Of a stretch of DNA of 7,588 nucleotides, positions 1 through 6,800 are shown piece after piece. A program made the position numbers and the translations under genes. The stretch's first letter is position 1. Every line of letters starts with the position of its first letter. The notes below the pieces were generated by a model. The model was given only the letters and a program-made list of their open reading frames with translations, was not told the origin of the DNA and searched no databases. This stretch comes from CAZGZU01 sp964529855 (GTDB taxonomy: Bacteria; Patescibacteriota; Minisyncoccia; Portnoybacterales; UBA2143): positions 1 through 7,588 of the forward strand of contig CAZGZU010000027.1 in assembly GCA_964529855.1 (NCBI GenBank), given 5' to 3'.

Positions 1-198
1 GTTGAGAAAGACGAGGATGGTTTTTATGTAGTTGAATGTCCTCTTTTTAAGGGTTGTTACTCTCAAGGGAAAACTTTGGACAAGGCCTTAAAAAATATTA
101 AAGAGGTTATTGAACTTTGTTTGGAAGAAAAGGAAAATCAGGAAATATTGAAGTCATATAAGCCGAGAGAATTAAGCCTGCATACTATTTCTCTTTGA
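1..198 (+). CDS. hicB: HicB-like (UPF0150) antitoxin, 5'-truncated by window edge
   Basis: The frame is open from base 1 and ends at TGA 196-198, giving the last 65 residues; the start lies outside the window. The visible part begins VEKDEDGFYVVECP and continues with GCYSQGKTLDKALKNIKEVIE. This is the partial RNase-H-like fold typical of HicB/UPF0150 antitoxins: a beta strand with EDGFYV, then an acidic CP segment, then G-C-x-S-x-G-x-T helix entry. In the family this protein binds and neutralises the HicA mRNA interferase. After the ELCLEE helix only about 22 residues remain, with no helix-turn-helix or ribbon-helix-helix visible, so it appears to be the short form without a C-terminal DNA-binding domain. 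If so, autorepression of the operon would need another mechanism. Antitoxin-before-toxin order is the reverse of E. coli hicAB. The family call is firm; neutralising activity is inferred. Confidence 0.85.
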   Translation, partial: VEKDEDGFYVVECPLFKGCYSQGKTLDKALKNIKEVIELCLEEKENQEILKSYKPRELSLHTISL

Positions 199-201
199 TT
201 T

Positions 202-426
202 ATGACTAAATTGCCGTCTGTTTCCGGCAGGAAAGCAATAAAAGCATTTGAGAAAATTGGCTACCAAGTGGTTAGGAAAAAGGGTAGCCATTTTCGTTTG
301 CACCATTCGGAAAAACAACCTATGAGTATTCCTGTAAATAGGGTATTGGGAAAAGGGCTTTTAAGAAAATTATTGAGAGATGCTGAGCTTTCGGTGAAAG
401 AATTTATAAAGTTATTCAGGAAATGA
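202..426 (+). CDS. hicA: HicA-family mRNA interferase toxin (YcfA-like)
   Basis: This is a complete 74-residue protein, the usual HicA size, with a double-stranded-RNA-binding-like fold. The signature is visible: KLPSVSGRKAIKAFEKIGY (helix 1), then VVRKKGSHFRLHH with the G28-S29-H30 motif whose histidine is the catalytic residue in HicA toxins, then SIPVNRVLGKGLLRKLLRDAELS. The position usually occupied by a second His in the P-x-H segment is Asn46 here. Family members cut mRNA and are neutralised by HicB. ATG 202 follows the hicB stop by 3 nt with no Shine-Dalgarno sequence I can see, so translation probably depends on coupling to hicB, which keeps toxin below antitoxin. It lies in the same frame as hicB. 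GC content is about 37% by hand count, lower than the downstream polymerase genes, consistent with an acquired accessory module. No convincing terminator follows. Toxicity is inferred from family membership. Confidence 0.88.
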   Translation: MTKLPSVSGRKAIKAFEKIGYQVVRKKGSHFRLHHSEKQPMSIPVNRVLGKGLLRKLLRDAELSVKEFIKLFRK

Positions 427-435
427 TTCCCGGGC

Positions 436-463
436 TTGACTTTTTTTCCCACTTGTTTATACT
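436..463 (+). promoter_or_regulatory. sigma70-type promoter for rpoBC
   Basis: A -35 box TTGACT (436-441; 5 of 6 matches to TTGACA) and a -10 box TATACT (458-463; 5 of 6 matches to TATAAT) are separated by a 16-bp T-rich spacer. It sits 10 bases after the hicA stop and points at rpoB. The predicted start is near 470, giving a leader of about 107 nt. This is the best promoter in the 151-bp gap and implies that rpoBC is transcribed independently of hicBA. Confidence 0.72.
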
Positions 464-485
464 AAGAATATCTAATCACTAAAGT

Positions 486-505
486 TATTATAGAGGTATT
501 ATAAT
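486..505 (+). promoter_or_regulatory. possible second -10 box and short direct repeat in rpoB leader
   Basis: A perfect TATAAT lies at 500-505, but no good -35 box is seen at 16-18 bp upstream and there is no TGn extension, so it is at best a weak secondary promoter. It overlaps a direct repeat TATTATA at 486-492 and 497-503, an 11-bp period of about one helical turn. The rest of 464-540 is AT-rich without other recognisable signals. Confidence 0.25.
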
Positions 506-542
506 TACTTTTAACTGATTAAATTTATTTAAATACGAAAAG

Positions 543-569
543 ACCCCTTCTGGAAAAGTAGGGAGGGGT
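543..569 (+). promoter_or_regulatory. leader hairpin sequestering the rpoB Shine-Dalgarno, with adjoining T-tract
   Basis: Bases 543-551 (ACCCCTTCT) pair with 561-569 (GGGAGGGGT). This gives six Watson-Crick pairs at the base (ACCCCT with AGGGGT), then U-G, C-G, U-G, around a 9-nt loop at 552-560. The purine-rich 3' arm is the only ribosome binding site for rpoB. A run of five T (573-577) starts 3 nt after the stem and ends at the ATG. The shape fits either a translation switch or a terminator-like attenuator. Because it lies between the promoter and rpoB, it is more likely a leader element than the end of the hic transcript. Confidence 0.55.
562..566 (+). promoter_or_regulatory. rpoB ribosome binding site GGAGG
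   Basis: GGAGG sits 11 nt before ATG 578, slightly longer than the usual spacing, and inside the 3' arm of the hairpin at 543-569. It supports ATG 578 as the rpoB start over the internal Met13 codon at 614, which lacks a comparable site. Confidence 0.7.
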
Positions 570-577
570 GTGTTTTT

Positions 578-3500
578 ATGTCTAGCAAAATCAAAGCCCC
601 TATTTTGGGGCGAATGAATTTTCAACTTCCTGACCTCGTTGAAATTCAAAAAAAATCATACCAATGGTTCTGGGAAAAGGGTTTGCGGGAACTTTTTGAC
701 GAGATTTCACCAATCAGACCCTGGGGCGGCCGTGATTTAGAACTCTATTTCCTGGACTATCGTTTGGAAGAACCAAAATATACCGAGACCGAAGCCAAAG
801 CGCGCAATGTTTCCTTTGAGGCGCCTTTGTATTGTCGGGTTAAACTGGTCAATAAAAAGACCAACCAGAGCAGAGAGCAGGATATCTTTTTAGGCGATTT
901 CCCCCTGATGACTCAGCGGGGCACTTTTATTGTTAATGCCGTGGAAAGAGTGGTTATCTCCCAGTTAATCAGGTCTTCAGGCATCTTTTTTATTGCCCAG
1001 GCTCTAAGAGGTCAGCAGTTTTTTGGCGCCAAGGTCATTCCTAATCGGGGCGCCTGGCTGGAATTTGAAACAGACCGGGAAAGAGTTATCGGCGTCAAAA
1101 TTGACCGGAAAAGAAAAGTGCCGGTAACGGTTCTTTTGCGGGCTTTTGCCGCCATGGAAGCAGAGGAAGGGATTGCTTCGTCGTCGCCTAAGGCGACTCC
1201 TCGCAATGACTTGAACTCAAGCGAGATTAAAAAACTCTTTAGTAAGATTGATACCGGCGAAGTCAGTTATCTGGAAGCCACTTTGGAAAAAGACGTTACT
1301 CAGACGCCGGGCGAGGCCTTTGTTGAGATTTATAAGCGGATTAGACCGGGCGATTTGGCCACTGAAGACAACGCCCGGTCTTTTATTGAAACAATGTTTT
1401 CGGCTGAAAGGTATGATTTGGGAGAGGTAGGCAGATGGAAAATGAATCAACGGCTGGGATTAACTGGCCAGGGTAAAGCCAAGGGACAGTCAGGCAAGGG
1501 AAAAATTACCAAAGAAGACCGCCTTTTGCGTTTTGACGATTTGGTGGGCATTACCAAGGAAATTATCCAGTTGAACAACACGCCAGGCGCCAAAGCCGAT
1601 GATATTGACCATTTGGGCAATCGTCGGGTGCGTTCCTTGGGCGAACTGCTTATCGAAACCAAATTAAGAGTTGGTTTGGCCCGTACGGAAAGAATTATTC
1701 GCGACCGCATGTCTACCTTAGAGCCGTATGATTTAATGCCCGGTCAATTGATTAATGCCCGGCCTTTTATGGCGGCCGTTAAAGAATTTTTTACTTCTTC
1801 GCAACTATCCCAGTTTATGGACCAGCGTAATCCTTTGGATGAGTTGGAGCATAAGCGGCGCTTGTCAGCCATGGGACCGGGCGGCTTAACCAGAGAACGG
1901 GCCGGTTTTGAAGTGCGCGACGTTCACTCCAGTCACTATGGCCGGATTTGTCCGATTGAGACATCAGAAGGCCCGAACATTGGCTTAATCGGTCATTTGG
2001 CACTCTGCGCCCGTCTCAATGAATACGGCTTTATTGAAACGCCTTATCTTAAAGTAAAGAACGGACGGATAACCAAGCAGATTGTTTATCTTAATGCCGC
2101 CGAAGAGGAAAACTATAATATTGCTCATGCCGGAGTGGCTGTTTCCAAAAAAGGCGAGCTTTTGGATAAAGACGTGGAAGCGCGGGTGCAGGGCAATCCC
2201 AGCACCATTAAACGTTCCAAGGTTGATTTTATTGACGTGATGCCCCAACAGCCGATTAGCGTAGCCACTTCTTTGATACCCTTTTTAGAGCATGATGACA
2301 GCAACCGGGCTTTAATGGGGTCTAATATGCAGCGGCAGGCAGTGGCCTGTATTAAGCCGGAGGCGCCTTTGGTTTGTACGGGCATAGAAGCCAAGGCGGC
2401 CAGGGATTCCGGTCAGTTGATAGTGGCCGAAGAGAACGGACGGGTTGCTGAAGTTGATGCCAGTCATATTAAATTGTCAGCTTCAGGCAGAGATAAGGTC
2501 AAGACCTACCCGCTTCGTTCATTTGTTCGAACTAATCAATACACCTCCATCTGTCAGAAGCCCCTGGTTAAAAAAGGACAGCGGGTTAAAAAAGGAGACG
2601 TTCTGGCTGATGGGGCGGCCACCGACAAAGGCAAACTGGCCTTGGGGCAGAATCTCCTGGTGGCTTTTATGTCCTGGCAGGGTAATAATTTTGAAGATGC
2701 CATTATTCTTTCCGAAAAACTGGTCAGAGATGACCGCTATACTTCAGTCCACATTGATTATTTTACCTGCGATGTTCGGGAGACCAAATTGGGTCCTGAA
2801 ATAACCACTCCTGACATTCCTAACGTAGGTGAGGAGCGGCTTAAAGACCTGGATGAGGAGGGGATTGTCCGGATTGGCGCTGAGGTCGGTCCTAATGACA
2901 TTCTGGTAGGCAAAATCTCCCCCAAAGGCGAAACGGATTTAACGGCTGAAGAACGGCTCTTGCAGGCGATTTTTGGCGAAAAAGCCCGTGATGTAAAGGA
3001 TTCTTCTTTGCGGATGCCTCACGGTAAGCGAGGCCGCATTGTCGGTATTCAGATATTCTCGCGCGATAAAGGCGACAAACTGCCCAGCGGAGTAATTAAG
3101 AGCATCCAGGTGGAAGTAGCTCAATTGCGTAAGGTTTCAGTGGGCGATAAATTAGCCGGTCGGCACGGCAACAAAGGAGTGATTGCCCGGATTTTACCCG
3201 AAGAAGATATGCCTTATCTGGCTGACGGCAGGCCCGTAGAGGTTGTTCTTAATCCTTTGGGCGTGGCTTCCCGGATGAACGTTGGCCAGATACTGGAGAC
3301 CCATTTGGGCTGGGCGAGTAATGCTTTGGGAGAGCCGGCCGTCAGCCCGGCCCTGGCCGGAGTTAATGAAGAAGAGATTAAGGAGAAACTGCGAAAAGCC
3401 GGCCTGCCGGAAGACGGCAAAATTACTTTGTATGACGGTCGCAATGGCGAGCCCTTTGAGCAGCCGGTGACCGTTGGCTATATTTACATAATGAAGTTGC

Positions 3501-3823
3501 TTCATTTAGTGGAAGATAAGATTCATATGCGTTCGGTCGGTCCTTATTCTTTGATTACCCAGCAGCCCTTGGGCGGCAAAGCCCAATTCGGCGGTCAGCG
3601 ATTCGGCGAAATGGAGGTCTGGGCCTTGGAAGGTTACGGGGCGGCTCACAGTTTGCAGGAAATGCTGACCATTAAATCAGATGACGTGACCGGTCGGCCC
3701 AGCGCCTATGATGCGATTATCCGGGGCAAGCCCATTCAGGCCCCTAATGTGCCTGCTTCTTTTAACGTTCTGGTCAGCGAACTTAAGGCCCTGGGTTTGG
3801 ACGTGGAGTTAGTGGAGAAATAA
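578..3823 (+). CDS. rpoB: DNA-directed RNA polymerase subunit beta
   Basis: Complete 1081-residue beta subunit of core RNA polymerase; with beta' it forms the catalytic cleft. Motifs run in order: N-terminal PDLVEIQKKSYQWF (18-31); QRGTFIVNAVERVVISQ (113-129); DDIDHLGNRRVRS (341-353); rifampicin-pocket SSQLSQFMDQRNPL (407-420) and HKRRLSAMGPGGLTRERAGFE (from 425); SLIPFLEHDDSNRALMGSN with substrate-contacting R577 and R586; NNFEDAI (E706, D707); flap region with LLQAIFGEKARDVKDSSLR (794-812); active-site lysines K858 and K866 in GDKLAGRHGNKG; and C-terminal QPLGGKAQFGGQRFGEMEVWALE (996-1018). The size is small compared with 1342 in E. coli because large lineage insertions are absent. Oddities: a repeat-derived segment at residues 198-211, a Gly/Lys/Gln-rich linker at 296-309, and Pro-to-Ser or Pro-to-Ala changes in usually invariant motifs (S451, S463, A590, A897). 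The stop is TAA, 2 nt before rpoC. Identity is certain. Confidence 0.99.
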   Translation: MSSKIKAPILGRMNFQLPDLVEIQKKSYQWFWEKGLRELFDEISPIRPWGGRDLELYFLDYRLEEPKYTETEAKARNVSFEAPLYCRVKLVNKKTNQSREQDIFLGDFPLMTQRGTFIVNAVERVVISQLIRSSGIFFIAQALRGQQFFGAKVIPNRGAWLEFETDRERVIGVKIDRKRKVPVTVLLRAFAAMEAEEGIASSSPKATPRNDLNSSEIKKLFSKIDTGEVSYLEATLEKDVTQTPGEAFVEIYKRIRPGDLATEDNARSFIETMFSAERYDLGEVGRWKMNQRLGLTGQGKAKGQSGKGKITKEDRLLRFDDLVGITKEIIQLNNTPGAKADDIDHLGNRRVRSLGELLIETKLRVGLARTERIIRDRMSTLEPYDLMPGQLINARPFMAAVKEFFTSSQLSQFMDQRNPLDELEHKRRLSAMGPGGLTRERAGFEVRDVHSSHYGRICPIETSEGPNIGLIGHLALCARLNEYGFIETPYLKVKNGRITKQIVYLNAAEEENYNIAHAGVAVSKKGELLDKDVEARVQGNPSTIKRSKVDFIDVMPQQPISVATSLIPFLEHDDSNRALMGSNMQRQAVACIKPEAPLVCTGIEAKAARDSGQLIVAEENGRVAEVDASHIKLSASGRDKVKTYPLRSFVRTNQYTSICQKPLVKKGQRVKKGDVLADGAATDKGKLALGQNLLVAFMSWQGNNFEDAIILSEKLVRDDRYTSVHIDYFTCDVRETKLGPEITTPDIPNVGEERLKDLDEEGIVRIGAEVGPNDILVGKISPKGETDLTAEERLLQAIFGEKARDVKDSSLRMPHGKRGRIVGIQIFSRDKGDKLPSGVIKSIQVEVAQLRKVSVGDKLAGRHGNKGVIARILPEEDMPYLADGRPVEVVLNPLGVASRMNVGQILETHLGWASNALGEPAVSPALAGVNEEEIKEKLRKAGLPEDGKITLYDGRNGEPFEQPVTVGYIYIMKLLHLVEDKIHMRSVGPYSLITQQPLGGKAQFGGQRFGEMEVWALEGYGAAHSLQEMLTIKSDDVTGRPSAYDAIIRGKPIQAPNVPASFNVLVSELKALGLDVELVEK
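1169..1210 (-). repeat. palindromic repeat element inserted in frame in rpoB
   Basis: These 42 bp are exactly 14 codons (G198 to D211, GIASSSPKATPRND). A perfect 7-bp inverted repeat, GTCGCCT-A-AGGCGAC (1183-1197), lies at the centre, with an outer ATTGC (1172-1176) paired to GCAAT (1203-1207). Read on the minus strand it begins GTCATTGCGAGGA and ends GACGAAGCAATCCC. From memory this matches a family of short dispersed repeats seen in many bacterial genomes and translated within proteins, comparable to Rickettsia palindromic elements. It separates the LLRAF strand from the EIKKLF helix, which are almost contiguous in E. coli beta, so it forms an extra surface loop on the lobe. The minus-strand assignment follows the orientation of the rpoC copy. 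Confidence 0.75.
3814..3817 (+). promoter_or_regulatory. rpoC ribosome binding site GGAG
   Basis: GGAG within the last codons of rpoB lies 8 nt before ATG 3826. With the 2-nt gap between genes, this indicates direct translational hand-over from rpoB to rpoC and fixes the rpoC start. Confidence 0.75.
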
Positions 3824-3825
3824 AT

Positions 3826-6800
3826 ATGACAACTAAAGTTAGCGATTTTGAATCAATCCGTCTCAAGCTGGCTTCGCCAGAGGAGATTTTGAGTTGGTCG
3901 CATGGCGAAGTACTCAAGCCCGAGACAATTAACTATCGTACCCAGCGGGCCGAGAAAGACGGTCTCTTTTGCGAGAAAATCTTTGGTCCGGAAAAGGACT
4001 GGGAGTGTTATTGCGGGAAGTATCGGCGGATTCGTTACAAAGGAATCGTTTGTGATAAATGCGGCGTGGAGGTGACCCGGGCGATTGTCCGGCGCGAGAG
4101 AATGGGTCATATTGCTTTAGCGGTGCCAGTTTCCCATATTTGGTTTTTGCGCGGTCTGCCTTCCAAAATGGGCCTGATTTTAGATCGTTCCATTCAGGAA
4201 TTGGAAAAAGTTGTCTATTTTGCCGGCTATATTATCACCAAGATTAACGAACCGGAAAGAGAAAAAGTAATTCAAGAGATAAAAAAGGAATATCGGGTAA
4301 AATTGAAAGGCAAGGTTGAGAAAGGCAAGCCGGCCGCTAAATTAACCAATAAGGAAAAGGCGGGGTTGAAAGAGCAGCGCGATACGGCCATCCGGCAAAT
4401 AAGGGGTCTTTATCAACATCAAATACTTTCGGAAATAGATTATCGTCAATTGAGTTTGAAATACGGTCAGGTTTTTGAGGCAGGCGTTGGGGCGGAAACC
4501 TTAAGAAAGATTTTTGAAGGAATTAATTTGGAGCAACTGGCCAAGCAATTAACTGACCAGGCCAAAAGGGCCACTCCGGCCGTCAAGCGAAAAATTCTTA
4601 AGCGATTAAGCGTGATTGAGGGAATGATTCGGACTAAAATTAAACCGGAGTGGATGTTTTTGACCGCGTTGCCCGTTTTGCCGCCTGATTTGCGGCCGAT
4701 GGTTCAGTTAGATGGCGGTCGTTATGCCACTTCTGACGTTAATGATTTATACAGAAGGGTGATTAACCGTAATAATCGCTTGAAGCGTTTGTTGGAATTA
4801 AAAGCGCCGGAAGTAATTTGCCGCAATGAAAAAAGAATGCTTCAGGAAGCGGTTGATGCTTTGATTGACAACAGCAGTCGGCGCGGCCAGGTAATGGTGG
4901 CCGCTTCCACCGGTCAGAAACGGGTTCTCAAGTCATTGGCTGATATGCTTAAAGGTAAACAAGGTCGTTTCAGGCAGAATCTTTTGGGTAAGCGGGTGGA
5001 TTATTCCGGTCGTTCGGTTATTGTGGTCGGTCCCCAGCTAAAGCTACGTCAGTGCGGTTTGCCCAAGTATATGGCCTTGGAACTTTTTAAACCCTTTGTC
5101 ATTAATAAACTGGTGGAACGGGGTTTGGCTCATAATGTCCGGGGGGCCGGTCGGTTGATTGAAGAGGAAATAGACGAAGTTTGGAGCATTCTGGAAGAAG
5201 TAACCAAAGACCGTTACGTGCTTTTGAACCGGGCGCCTACTTTGCACCGTTTGGGTATTCAGGCCTTTCAGCCGGTCCTCATTGAAGGTAACGCCATTCA
5301 AATTCATCCTCTTGTCTGCCGCGCCTTTAATGCTGACTTTGACGGAGACCAGATGGCTGTTCATCTGCCTTTGAGCGAGGAAGCGCAGATGGAGGCCAAG
5401 GAAATAATGTTTTCGGCCAATAATCTTTTAAAACCGGCCACTGGTGAACCGGTAACTATCCCTACCCAGGATATGGTTCTGGGTTGTTATTGGATGACCA
5501 TGATTGAAGATGGCTTGCCCGGAGAGGGCAAGGTTTTCGCAAGTCCGGCGGAAGCTCTTCTGGCCAAGCACTTTGGCCATGTTCATTTGAAAGCCAGAAT
5601 TAAGGTTAGATTACCTAAACAAGATGTCATGGCAATGTCGTCTGAGGCGACAGAACAATCCCACGCCGAAGCCGCTAACCAACCAGCTGATAACTTAATT
5701 GAAACTTCGGTCGGTCGGATTATTTTCAATGAACCGTTGCCTCCGGAAATGGGCTTTGTCAACAAAACAATGAAATCCCGTGAGTTGCGCAAACTGGTTT
5801 CCGAATTGATAGATAATTTTGGCATTAAGAAAACCGCTTCCATTTTAGACAGGATCAAGAGAATGGGCTTCAAGTATGCCACTACTTCCGGCATCAGCTG
5901 GGGGATGGGTGATTTGGCTATTCCCAAAGAAAAAAAGGCCTGGCTTAAAGAAGCTCATCAGGAAATAGAAAAGGTTCAGAATCAGTATAATGAGGGGCTT
6001 TTAACCGAAGCGGAAAGGAAGTCGCGGATTATTGAAATCTGGCTTAGTACCGGCGAAAAAGTGGCTCGCCGGACGCCGGAAATCTTGGACCAAAAGGGCC
6101 CTATCTTTAGTATTTTTGATTCCAAGGCGCGGGGTTCTTTGGGGCAATTGGCCCAGATGACCGGCATGAAGGGATTGGTTGTTAACCCGGCCGGCGAGAT
6201 TATTGAATTGCCCATCAGAAGTTCTTACAAAGAGGGTTTTAGCGTTCTGGAATATTTTATTTCCACGCACGGCGGCCGCAAAGGATTGGCTGATACTGCC
6301 TTAAAAACGGCCCAGGCCGGTTATTTGACCAGACGTTTGATTGACGTTGGTCAGGACGTGGTTGTCCGGGAAAAGGACTGCGGCGATAAAAACGGCATTT
6401 ATATTTACCGGGAAGATGAGGAAGACATGGGTAATGCCCTGGCTTCGCGGATTGTCGGACGGGTAAGTCTGGAAACGATAAAATCCTCCGTGGGCGAGAA
6501 CACCAAAGGCGGCGCCTCTTCAACTCGCTCTGTGCGTTCAGCCAATAAAAAAGAAGAAGTTTTGGTCAAAAAGGGAGAGCTGATTGATAAAGAAGCCGCT
6601 CAAAAAATAGATGCCAGCGGCATTGACAAGGTTAAGGTCAGGTCAGTTATCAGCTGTCAGACCCTGGACGGCGTTTGTCAGAAATGTTACGGCTATGACT
6701 TGGGACGCAATGAATTGATTAAATTAGGCGAAGCTATCGGAATTGTCACTGCCCAGGCAATTGGCGAGCCGGCCACTCAATTGACTTTGAGAACTTTCCA

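Noticed and set aside
413..447. Possible Rho-independent terminator after hicA (GGAA...TTCC followed by a T run at 441-447)
   Set aside because: The stem is only 4 bp and the T run starts more than 10 nt away, inside the promoter spacer; it does not form a credible terminator.
543..577. Reading the leader hairpin as the terminator of the hicBA transcript
   Set aside because: A good promoter lies between hicA and the hairpin, and the hairpin contains the rpoB ribosome binding site, so a role in the rpoB leader is more likely. Termination of read-through from hicBA cannot be excluded.
2445..2804. Plus-strand 119-codon frame overlapping rpoB in another frame
   Set aside because: The protein has no recognisable features, and rpoB in the same interval is intact and conserved.
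3194..3505. Antisense open frame of 103 codons within rpoB
   Set aside because: It lies opposite highly conserved RpoB motifs, has no family resemblance and no ribosome binding context; it is a shadow of the coding strand.
1169..5662. CRISPR array or site-specific recombination pair formed by the two repeats
   Set aside because: There are only two copies, 4.4 kb apart in opposite orientation and inside essential coding sequence, with no spacers or recombinase gene nearby.
5583..5927. Antisense open frame of 114 codons within rpoC
   Set aside because: It is fully overlapped by conserved beta' sequence and reads as a reverse-frame artefact of codon composition.
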